DNA of 23,149 nucleotides from a virus, in IMG/VR virus record IMGVR_UViG_3300027867_000041, positions 1 through 23,149 of that record; one strand, written 5' to 3'. Shown here piece by piece: positions 1-4,638 of this stretch; position 1 is the first letter of the stretch; each line of letters starts with the position of its first letter. The notes under the pieces were generated by a model. It searched no databases. It had not been told where the DNA came from and saw only the letters and a list, made by a program, of their open reading frames with translations. The position numbers and the translations under genes are program-made.

Positions 1-251
1 ATATATAATATATATATGTATATATAAAAGACTCAATAACACTCAAAACGACCGACAACGCCAACGACCGCCGAAAGTAAAACTGACCCATCTAGACGCG
101 AAACGTGGCGCAATTCGCTAAGTGCCTGCCTGCCTTGACGTTACTGCCAGTTCGAGACGACGGAAAATGAGCGTTTCAGATTTTTTCGCACTCGCTTGGC
201 GTTTTCTGACGTGAACTGTCGTGGTTGAAAATTTCAGACTAAATGATTCTT
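1..251. other. AT-rich left edge, no gene recognised
   Basis: No convincing gene is seen in this stretch. The first 30 bases are almost pure alternating A and T. Two copies of ACGACCG follow, at 48-54 and 64-70. The rest lies downstream of the leftward 40-aa gene and would be its 3' flank, but I see no clear stem-loop with a T run on the minus strand. A 15-codon plus-strand reading frame at 168 has only a weak upstream purine stretch and is not called. Confidence 0.4.
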
Positions 252-374
252 TCAATTCATTAATTTGAACAGTTTAATTGCCATACAAAAGGCAGACAAT
301 TCTGCGTTCTGCTGCTTTTGAGTCAAAAGGCCGGTCTTGATTGGATACTGCTTGATAAATTCTTGTAGAGTCAT
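252..374 (-). CDS. Small hypothetical phage protein, 40 aa
   Basis: This leftward reading frame of 40 codons begins MTLQEFIKQYPIKTGLL and ends KLFKLMN. The start is well supported: the minus strand reads AGGAG, then a short A-rich spacer, then ATG, with the SD complement at about 382-388. The peptide is mixed hydrophilic with several Gln and Lys residues, one Cys and no obvious membrane helix. It is the last gene of the leftward group and lies downstream of a 10-bp stem-loop at 411-443. I do not recognise a family, so no function is assigned. The strong ribosome site is the main reason to call such a short frame. Confidence 0.6.
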   Translation of the reverse strand: MTLQEFIKQYPIKTGLLTQKQQNAELSAFCMAIKLFKLMN

Positions 375-410
375 TTTGTTTTCTCCTGAAGTTTGCAATT
401 AACTACAAGT

Positions 411-443
411 GAAGACTGGAATCCTCATAAAACTCCAGTCTTC
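411..443 (-). other. Perfect 10-bp stem-loop between leftward genes
   Basis: GAAGACTGGA at 411-420 is exactly complementary to TCCAGTCTTC at 434-443, with a 13-nt loop. It lies between the 163-aa and 40-aa leftward genes. No T run follows on the minus strand, so a classic intrinsic terminator is not supported. A processing site, an RNA-stabilising hairpin or a factor-dependent attenuator are possible. Confidence 0.5.
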
Positions 444-545
444 TATCTAGCTAATTGAGACGACTATTGTTGCACCAGATTTTCTCTTTCTTCGCCTTTT
501 GGAGCAGAGACAGAAGAAAGCAGTTTTTCTGGATTCTTACTTTCT

Positions 546-1037
546 TCACTTTCCCGCCTTCAACTGAGAGGCGACAATTCCGGGCTTAATTAAAGCCACT
601 GCGTCTTCAATCGAAACGTTTGCAGAGCCACTGTAATTCTTAACAACGGCCTTGAACATTTTCTGAATCTCTTCAGGCCAAGTCTTGTCAACAAACTCTG
701 CAATCGGGTCTGAAGCTTCCTTATACAGAATTTCGTTGTCTCCGAGAATGAGTCGGCGAACTACAAACGCTTCTCCTTCGGCTTCGGAGAGTTTGTCTCC
801 GCCTGTCAAATGCATAAACTCAGTGAATGAAGTAGGAAGAGTTTCCGGCTGAGTTTCATCCCAGTTCTCGTATTGAATTTCCTGCGGATTCCGACCGCGA
901 GTCAATCCGAGACTAGTTCTAGTTCCCTTTCCAGTCTTTCCGGCATTCAATTTCACTTCACGCGCAGCCATTTCCGCAGTTCGCGCAGCCAAAGCCGCTT
1001 TCTTTTCCGCGTCGGTCTGTTCAGCAGTAGTTGTCAT
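546..1037 (-). CDS. Hypothetical phage protein, 163 aa
   Basis: The start has a good SD on the minus strand (AAAGGA, 7 nt, ATG). The N-terminal 45 residues are Ala/Lys/Glu-rich and charged (AEKKAALAARTAEMAAREVK) and then basic with glycine (NAGKTGKGTRTS), a likely flexible or helical arm. The rest (about residues 50-160) is acidic and globular-looking, with DPIAEFVDKTWPEEIQ and SIEDAVALIKPGI. I recall similar unnamed proteins in other metagenomic phages but know no function. It is the largest leftward gene, so it could be an early or regulatory protein, but this is only inference. The 3' end is odd: the last codons contain GGGAAAG immediately before the TGA, and another frame stays open past the stop with protein-like composition (see findings). 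Confidence 0.8.
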   Translation of the reverse strand: MTTTAEQTDAEKKAALAARTAEMAAREVKLNAGKTGKGTRTSLGLTRGRNPQEIQYENWDETQPETLPTSFTEFMHLTGGDKLSEAEGEAFVVRRLILGDNEILYKEASDPIAEFVDKTWPEEIQKMFKAVVKNYSGSANVSIEDAVALIKPGIVASQLKAGK

Positions 1038-1111
1038 TTTCGTTTTCCTTTGAGTGTGTCGGGTAATTCCGACAAGAGAATTGTCTCATGTTTCGGGTCG
1101 AGAGTCAAGGG

Positions 1112-1261
1112 TTATTTGGTGATTACACCTTCCTTTTTGCAGCCCTTTGCGGCGACTGTCTTAATTCCACAAATGTAATACCGCTTTGGAGTCGAACCGC
1201 AATAAGCGCAACGGAGTCGAGCGAACGAAGTGAGCGAGAGACAAACTTTACACTTATACAT
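1112..1261 (-). CDS. Small six-cysteine zinc-finger-like protein, 49 aa
   Basis: This leftward frame begins MYKCKVC and ends KKEGVITK. The minus strand carries GGAGA five or so bases before the ATG, which supports the start. Cysteines occur as C4-x2-C7, C18-x2-C21 (CAYCG), C31 and C41, spacing typical of a small zinc ribbon. Residues 22-45 are basic and could contact nucleic acid. It sits between the 63-aa and 163-aa leftward genes, about 45 nt from the former. The stretch coding for residues 8-17 comes from a GAGCGA-rich low-complexity segment, which may be an insertion between the first two Cys pairs. No specific family is recognised. Zinc binding and a regulatory or nucleic-acid role are inferred from Cys spacing only. 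Confidence 0.6.
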   Translation of the reverse strand: MYKCKVCLSLTSFARLRCAYCGSTPKRYYICGIKTVAAKGCKKEGVITK

Positions 1262-1306
1262 GGTTCTCCAAAATCTGAAATCTGAACTATTCAGGAATCA
1301 GGACCA

Positions 1307-1498
1307 CTAGCGTAGAACCTTTTTGATAATAGCTAGGCACTTGAGACAATTTACATCTTTTGGATTGGAACTAGCTTGTCTATTTTCGCCTTTTGTTTTA
1401 CAAGCAATCGATGCTCCGAACCGGAAATGTATCACCTTGCCATCTTCGCCTTCGTCTCTGTAGCCAGTGTCCATACTAGTATATAAAGCATAGCTCAT
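1307..1498 (-). CDS. Small phage protein with Cys motif, 63 aa
   Basis: This is the first gene leftward of the control region. It runs from MSYALYTS to IIKKVLR. Visible features are H24 in KVIHFRFG, C33 (ACKTKG), and C51-x2-C54 (NCLKCL). A beta strand with His, then one Cys, then a CxxC near the C-terminus is a layout I associate with many tiny unnamed phage proteins, where it probably forms a metal site. No SD precedes either the ATG at 1498 or the in-frame ATG at 1474. The candidate leftward promoter at 1516-1543 would give a leader of only about ten bases, so near-leaderless initiation is possible. Function unknown. Confidence 0.6.
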   Translation of the reverse strand: MSYALYTSMDTGYRDEGEDGKVIHFRFGASIACKTKGENRQASSNPKDVNCLKCLAIIKKVLR

Positions 1499-1515
1499 AC
1501 CAGGTCGCTACCAGG

Positions 1516-1543
1516 CATATAACCACAACATCTGGTATAACAA
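1516..1543 (-). promoter_or_regulatory. Candidate leftward promoter
   Basis: On the minus strand TTGTTA (1538-1543) and TATATG (1516-1521) are separated by 16 nt, each matching the sigma-70 consensus at four of six positions. It would start transcription just before the 63-aa leftward gene. ACCAGG occurs directly repeated at 1499-1504 and 1510-1515 (11-bp period), and an ACCA/TGGT inverted pair spans 1522-1536, so operators may overlap it. The match is moderate. Confidence 0.3.
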
Positions 1544-1584
1544 CGGCCGCTAGCTACCATATATAGATGTGTAAATAAAGTCTC

Positions 1585-1622
1585 TGGAGCCGTAGCTCTA
1601 TAATGTTGGAGCCGTAGCTCTA
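1585..1622 (+). repeat. Tandem 16-mer repeat, period 22
   Basis: TGGAGCCGTAGCTCTA occurs identically at 1585-1600 and 1607-1622. Each copy contains the short inverted repeat GAGC-CGTA-GCTC. The unit resembles the 5' acceptor and D-stem start of a tRNA (GGAGCCG, TA, GCTC), and GCTC of copy one can pair with GAGC of copy two, but no full tRNA can be drawn. It could be an iteron or operator pair or a tRNA-derived remnant. Confidence 0.7.
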
Positions 1623-1817
1623 TTGTTGAAAATCCTTAGGAAATATCAGCTTCTTTATGGAGACAGGCATCATCCGTGCCAGTCAATTCCAGACCCTACC
1701 CAGCAGCCACCATATTTTGGGACTCCGGCTTGCAATACAGTGCGGACTATTCACCTCACTCTAATGAAAAGAATAATAAATCACATTCTAATAAAGAATA
1801 TAATGAAAAAGGATTAA
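1623..1817 (+). CDS. Doubtful 64-aa reading frame in control region
   Basis: An open frame with a TTG start right after the tandem repeat codes for 64 residues. The middle is Pro-rich (SIPDPTQQPPYFGTP) and the C-terminus is basic and Ile/Lys-rich. GGAG from the second repeat copy lies about 11 nt upstream of the TTG, which is a marginal SD. No promoter is evident for it and no family is recognised. It may be a small accessory gene or a chance open frame in the control region; I lean to chance. Confidence 0.2.
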   Translation: MLKILRKYQLLYGDRHHPCQSIPDPTQQPPYFGTPACNTVRTIHLTLMKRIINHILIKNIMKKD

Positions 1818-1845
1818 TTCTGCACAATCAAAAAATAAAATAAAA

Positions 1846-1864
1846 ATTCTGAAAAAATCAGAAT
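1846..1864. promoter_or_regulatory. Inverted repeat, possible operator
   Basis: ATTCTGA and TCAGAAT are exact reverse complements separated by five A residues. The element ends 47 bp upstream of the -35 hexamer at 1912. Related ATCTGAA words recur nearby at about 1863, 1923, 1274 and 1281, which suggests half-sites of one regulator. The A/T richness means a chance origin cannot be excluded. Confidence 0.4.
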
Positions 1865-1911
1865 CTGAAATCTTCAGCGCCTCCGGAGGTTTTTGCTAAC
1901 AAAACGAGGGC

Positions 1912-1940
1912 TTGACAAAAAAATCTGAACCGGATATACT
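1912..1940 (+). promoter_or_regulatory. Strong sigma-70-type rightward promoter
   Basis: TTGACA (1912-1917) is a perfect -35, the spacer is exactly 17 nt, and TATACT (1935-1940) is a five-of-six -10. Transcription would start near 1947 and give a leader of about 28 nt before the ATG at 1975. It is the only consensus promoter seen in the window and is placed to drive the whole rightward block. A perfect host-type promoter suggests reading by unmodified host RNA polymerase. Confidence 0.8.
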
Positions 1941-1974
1941 AGGATTCTCAGTCGAGGTGTCGGGGGAATAGTGT

Positions 1975-2193
1975 ATGAATAATACAGATAGAATGAAAGA
2001 ATCAGCTGAACGCAGAGCATTAATAGCCGCAAGCGGGATAGCGAAAAGAGTTTCTGATAGGATTACGTTTCCTAAACTTTATTGTAATTGCCCTCCTAGA
2101 GAAGTTAAAGCTTTAACGACTCGTTACGACTGGAATAGCTACGTAGAATATTGTGACAACTGCAAGCTCCTGCTTCGCAGAGAAAATGAATAG
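1975..2193 (+). CDS. Small zinc-finger-like protein, 72 aa
   Basis: This is the first gene after the strong promoter. The ATG is preceded by a GGGGGA purine stretch about ten bases upstream. The N-terminal half is helical and charged (MKESAERRALIAASGIAKRVSD). The C-terminal half carries C37-x-C39 (LYCNCPPRE) and C60-x2-C63 (YCDNCKLL), a four-Cys arrangement that could bind one zinc. The final residues are basic and acidic. The following 42-aa Cys-rich gene begins three bases after its stop. No family recognised; a DNA- or RNA-binding or adaptor role is only a guess. Confidence 0.7.
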   Translation: MNNTDRMKESAERRALIAASGIAKRVSDRITFPKLYCNCPPREVKALTTRYDWNSYVEYCDNCKLLLRRENE

Positions 2194-2196
2194 GCA

Positions 2197-2325
2197 ATGG
2201 CTACTAAGTGTATGGTTTGTGGATGTCCTGTAGCTTTTAGATTGAAGCAAGCATCTACAGTAGGTGAATCTTTGTGTTGGCCTTGTTGGGTTTGGGCAGG
2301 TAGAATCCTCAAATATCCTTGGTGA
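2197..2325 (+). CDS. Mini zinc-ribbon-like protein, 42 aa
   Basis: A short frame starts three bases after the previous stop and ends six bases before the next ATG, so it fills the gap exactly. It reads MATKCMVCGCPVAF at the start and contains C5, C8, C10 and later C27-x2-C30 (LCWPCWVW). Two CxxC pairs about 20 residues apart are typical of a zinc ribbon, and the C-terminus is rich in Trp. No strong SD is present, so translation is probably coupled to the upstream gene. Metal binding is inferred from Cys spacing; the role is unknown. Confidence 0.65.
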   Translation: MATKCMVCGCPVAFRLKQASTVGESLCWPCWVWAGRILKYPW

Positions 2326-2331
2326 AAGTAT

Positions 2332-2829
2332 ATGATCATTAATAATGATGAAGCTTCTAAGAGATTGAATTCTCCGTTGAATCTAATTAATAAACTTCGT
2401 GAAACGAAGGCTAATGCAAAAGCTAAAGCCGCAATGGCCATATTCATTCCTCAAAACAGAAAGGAGGTTACAGCTGAATCCATTCCCATTGGTTCCAGAG
2501 TTAATGCCGGGGTTCAGCATCCGGCAGAAAACACTGAAACATTAGATTCAATATTAGAGAACAGCGAAGCTCAGATAAGCTTAGGACTTGCTCATGACTC
2601 AGCTCTTAAGTTGTTAAATAGTTCAATAACAAGATTATCAAATAATATAGACGAAGTTAAAGCTGAGAAATTGCCACAAGCAATACTCGCAGCTAGTAAA
2701 GTCGTAGAATCAATCCGCCGCGAACGTAACGAAGCACTGAAGAATAATAAAGACCGAGAAGTACATTATCACTTCTATACGCCGGAACAGAAAACTTTAA
2801 CAGACTACGAAGTAATCGAGGTTCAATAA
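2332..2829 (+). CDS. Hypothetical phage protein, 165 aa
   Basis: The ATG follows a GGTGAAAG purine stretch. The N-terminus (DEASKRLNSPLNLINKLRETK) is helical and basic. A probable disordered stretch follows (about residues 50-70), then a helical region (SLGLAHDSALKLLNSSITRL, AASKVVESIRRERNEAL) that may form a coiled coil, and a conserved-looking end REVHYHFYTPEQK. I recall this C-terminal signature from unnamed proteins of other metagenomic phages. A helical, DNA-packaging-associated small terminase is one possibility because no other TerS candidate is obvious before TerL, but four kilobases separate them and no helix-turn-helix is clear. Function left open. Confidence 0.75.
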   Translation: MIINNDEASKRLNSPLNLINKLRETKANAKAKAAMAIFIPQNRKEVTAESIPIGSRVNAGVQHPAENTETLDSILENSEAQISLGLAHDSALKLLNSSITRLSNNIDEVKAEKLPQAILAASKVVESIRRERNEALKNNKDREVHYHFYTPEQKTLTDYEVIEVQ

Positions 2830-2840
2830 AGTCTGAGACA

Positions 2841-3194
2841 ATGGCTGAAGAGTCAGTTGCTGGAGTTATTTCGGCTGAGATTCCCAAGCAAGTAGTAGGA
2901 CTGATTCCAGCTTCAATTCCACCGACTACAACAACTGAGCAGAATTTAGTAACTGCTGGACAAAGAAGAATAAACCTAATATGGGAGTGGACACAATCTA
3001 TAATCTCTGTGTCTGTTGTATTGGCTAATATGATAGTAGCAGTTTATGACGGAGTAGTAAATAAAGCTCCAGCATTTCCTACCGTCTTGTCGTCAGCACT
3101 CTTTCTAGTTGTCGGCTTTTATTTCTCTAGAACTAATCATTCTGCAATAGGTGGAGTCGGTGATAAGACGGCAACAATTTACGCAGGACGTTGA
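2841..3194 (+). CDS. Holin-like two-helix membrane protein, 117 aa
   Basis: A Pro/Thr-rich N-terminal arm (residues 1-38) precedes a basic QRRINLIWEW segment and two hydrophobic helices, about residues 50-69 (SIISVSVVLANMIVAVYD) and 80-95 (ALFLVVGFYF). A short C-terminal tail reads SRTNHSAIGGVGDKT. The pattern QRRxNLIWExTQ, membrane helix, loop, membrane helix, FGFYFxRTNH is one I associate with small phage inner-membrane proteins annotated as holins. The next gene, an exported phosphatase, starts immediately after its stop, and the endolysin lies about 2.6 kb downstream, which suits a lysis role. Membrane location is strongly suggested; hole formation is inference. Confidence 0.7.
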   Translation: MAEESVAGVISAEIPKQVVGLIPASIPPTTTTEQNLVTAGQRRINLIWEWTQSIISVSVVLANMIVAVYDGVVNKAPAFPTVLSSALFLVVGFYFSRTNHSAIGGVGDKTATIYAGR

Positions 3195-3662
3195 TTGACT
3201 AGGTTCTTAACGGCCGTTGCGACGGTATTATTCTATTCTACAATCCTCTCTGCACAACCGACCGTATTAGATCCTCCTAATCCAACCTGGAGTAATACTA
3301 ACGCAGCAAACATTGCTAGTTATATTCCAGTAGCCGCAAGCATCGTATATGATTCGTATAAGTCTTATAAGTCTGAAAACAGAAAACGAAGTTTTCTGAT
3401 GCAAGGAATAAAGACTGGAACTAACCTTGGAGCGGCCGAGGCTATTAAATTGTTAATTCACAGAATCAGACCTGATATGTCAGATAATAAATCATTTCCA
3501 TCAGAACACACTGAACTTAGTGCGATGGGAACTTCAATAGCAGTATCAATCCCATTGGCAGCCGGAACGGGCTATCTTCGGATGGCTGCAAACAAGCATT
3601 TCCTGACTGATACAATTACAGGATTGGGAATTGGTTTCCTTACAGGACGTTACATTAGATAG
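3195..3662 (+). CDS. Exported PAP2-superfamily phosphatase, 155 aa
   Basis: The TTG start abuts the previous stop and has AGGA six bases upstream. Residues 1-20 look like a signal peptide or anchor, with a likely cut near ILSA/QP. The three phosphatase motifs of the type-2 phosphatidic acid phosphatase family are visible: K85 with R92-P93 (KLLIHRIRPD), FPSEHT with S103 and H105 (canonical PSGH, here E replaces G), and R129-x5-H135-x3-D139 (LRMAANKHFLTD). All expected catalytic residues are present. Known substrates in the family are lipid phosphates such as undecaprenyl pyrophosphate, phosphatidate and lipid A, acted on at the periplasmic membrane face. At 155 aa it is shorter than typical six-helix members. 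Its place beside a holin-like gene suggests an envelope role in lysis or superinfection control; the substrate cannot be read from the sequence. Confidence 0.8.
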   Translation: MTRFLTAVATVLFYSTILSAQPTVLDPPNPTWSNTNAANIASYIPVAASIVYDSYKSYKSENRKRSFLMQGIKTGTNLGAAEAIKLLIHRIRPDMSDNKSFPSEHTELSAMGTSIAVSIPLAAGTGYLRMAANKHFLTDTITGLGIGFLTGRYIR

Positions 3663-3691
3663 CACCGAGCGACTGAAAGGAGCGAGGTGAA

Positions 3692-3889
3692 ATGAATTGG
3701 ACAGCACTTCTACAAGTCGTCTTGAATGTATTCGAAAAAAATCCACAATTGGCTGAAACTCTTCTCACTACTCTATTTAGTTTATTTGCTAATAATCCTC
3801 CGCTAGTTGCTAAAGCCGTTCAGGTCGGATTAGCTCATGCTTCTGCAATAGCTCCGGCAGCTCATGTAGTTGAGGTTAAAGCGGCATGA
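3692..3889 (+). CDS. Small hydrophobic/amphipathic protein, 65 aa
   Basis: A good SD (AGGAG within GAAAGGAGCGAGG) precedes the ATG. The product begins MNWTALLQVVLNVFEKNPQ and is dominated by Leu, Ala and Val with few charges, giving amphipathic helices rather than one clean membrane span. The stop overlaps the next start (ATGA), so it is translationally coupled to the 47-aa membrane protein. Such small hydrophobic proteins in a lysis neighbourhood may be membrane-acting, but no family is recognised. Confidence 0.65.
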   Translation: MNWTALLQVVLNVFEKNPQLAETLLTTLFSLFANNPPLVAKAVQVGLAHASAIAPAAHVVEVKAA

Positions 3890-4029
3890 ATATGCATCTT
3901 CTCTTGTTAGTGTTTGCATTCGTATTATTTGTTTTAGCAGCTATTCCATTCACTCCGACTGAACCCTATTGGAATAGACTCTGTGCAGCAGGACTGGCTT
4001 GTTGGGTGGCTGCTAGTTTATTTGGATAA
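3886..4029 (+). CDS. Small membrane protein, 47 aa
   Basis: The start overlaps the preceding stop as ATGA. The product has a hydrophobic helix at about residues 4-22 (HLLLLVFAFVLFVLAAIPF), a short polar loop (TPTEPYWNRL), and a second hydrophobic stretch at 33-46 ending with LFG. Tiny two-helix proteins with a Leu-rich first helix, a Pro-containing loop and an A-G-LA-W second helix are common, unnamed phage membrane proteins. An accessory lysis role is plausible from context but unproven. Confidence 0.65.
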   Translation: MNMHLLLLVFAFVLFVLAAIPFTPTEPYWNRLCAAGLACWVAASLFG

Positions 4030-4032
4030 AGA

Positions 4033-4188
4033 ATGCAACTCTTCACACTAGCCAACGGCAATGTAATTAATCTGGTACAGGTTGTAGAGATTGTAGGTCT
4101 TGTTATTCATATGACTAATGGAACATCGATCACAATAACGGCCGAAGATAAGATTAACATCTTGCGGCTTCCGTTGATTGTAGTTTAG
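4033..4188 (+). CDS. Small hypothetical beta-rich protein, 51 aa
   Basis: The frame starts three bases after the previous stop, with GGATAAAG just upstream as a weak SD. The sequence is mostly alternating hydrophobic and polar residues (GNVINLVQVVEIVGLVIHMT, then NGTSITITAEDKI), as in a small beta barrel or sheet. No Cys and no membrane helix of full length. It exactly fills the space between its neighbours, which supports it being real. No family recognised. Confidence 0.55.
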   Translation: MQLFTLANGNVINLVQVVEIVGLVIHMTNGTSITITAEDKINILRLPLIVV

Positions 4189-4203
4189 TTCAGGAGAATC
4201 ATA

Positions 4204-4560
4204 ATGGCAACTGTTGTTGCTGCCATGTCGGGAGTTCCTTTTCAGCAGTTAGTAGCTACAACAACTGGGTCAGGGACTGTGTTAGCCATTCCCATGAGTT
4301 GGAGAAATCATACTTGGATTATAACAGGTGCGGCCGGGATTACGGCAGGTAGTGTACAAATAGAAACAGGAACAGATCCCACATTAGATACTGGAACATG
4401 GGCCGCTGTAGGGGCCGCAGTGACCCCATTATCTAGCACTGATTTACTTGTTCAAGCAACAGGTATATTTGAGTTTCTAAGAGCTAGAGTAGCCACAACT
4501 ATTTCTGGAGGTGGTGCTCCTTCTGTTACTGTTACATATATTGGAGGAAAGAGCTTCTAA
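4204..4560 (+). CDS. Probable small virion-type beta protein, 118 aa
   Basis: A strong SD (CAGGAGAATCATAATG) supports the start. The protein is Ala/Thr/Gly/Val-rich with regular beta-strand alternation and very few charged residues. Segments such as SVQIETGTDPTLDTGTWA and ATGIFEFLRARVATT are typical of small phage structural or decoration-type beta-sandwich proteins. It sits outside the main head block, between small membrane proteins and the FN3 protein. A structural role is inferred from composition only. Confidence 0.65.
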   Translation: MATVVAAMSGVPFQQLVATTTGSGTVLAIPMSWRNHTWIITGAAGITAGSVQIETGTDPTLDTGTWAAVGAAVTPLSSTDLLVQATGIFEFLRARVATTISGGGAPSVTVTYIGGKSF

Positions 4561-4566
4561 TTAGTT

Positions 4567-4638
4567 ATGAAAGATAAGCTTTATAGGCTGTTACGATGGT
4601 TTGTCGTATCGTTATTCAAAGGAACTCCTGAAAAGTGA
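4567..4638 (+). CDS. Possible 23-aa leader or membrane peptide
   Basis: ATG at 4567 opens 23 codons (MKDKLYRLLRWFVVSLFKGT, then PEK) whose stop overlaps the next ATG as TGATG. The peptide is basic at both ends with a short hydrophobic centre. No SD is close. It may be a translational-coupling leader for the FN3 gene or a micro-membrane peptide; chance is also possible. Confidence 0.3.
   Translation: MKDKLYRLLRWFVVSLFKGTPEK

Larger units (their letters stand above)
1499..1974. promoter_or_regulatory. Divergent intergenic control region
   Basis: About 476 bp separate the leftward and rightward gene groups. From left to right it holds ACCAGG direct repeats and a candidate leftward promoter, a tandem 16-mer repeat (1585-1622), a low-confidence 64-codon frame, a very A-rich stretch (about 1795-1860), an inverted repeat (1846-1864), a CCTCCGGAGG palindrome followed by five T (1880-1894), and a near-consensus rightward promoter (1912-1940). 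This is the only long non-coding-looking interval in the window apart from its left edge, and it is the natural place for transcriptional switching. Confidence 0.7.

Noticed and set aside
549-555. Lambda-type tail-chaperone frameshift
   Set aside because: GGGAAAG is present, but the -1 frame encodes an unlikely peptide, no downstream structure is close, and a short-tailed phage should not need a G/GT chaperone. Kept only as an open question in the findings.
1183-1205. tRNA T-arm-like sequence (GGTTCGACTCC on the minus strand)
   Set aside because: No matching acceptor, D-arm or anticodon arm surrounds it, and it lies inside the 49-aa Cys-rich gene, where it codes CGST.
1221-1240. Apparent hairpin in the GAGCGAACGAAGTGAGCGAG segment
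   Set aside because: On inspection the copies are direct (GAGCGA repeated), not inverted, so no stem forms.
873-1285. Two plus-strand open frames of 101 and 65 codons
   Set aside because: They run antisense to the 163-aa and 49-aa leftward genes, are Ser/Phe/Arg-rich in the way of reverse-strand shadows, and have no SD.
1880-1894. Intrinsic terminator (CCTCCGGAGG then T5)
   Set aside because: The palindrome has no loop, giving only a 3-bp stem with a 4-nt loop, and there is no well-supported rightward gene upstream to terminate.
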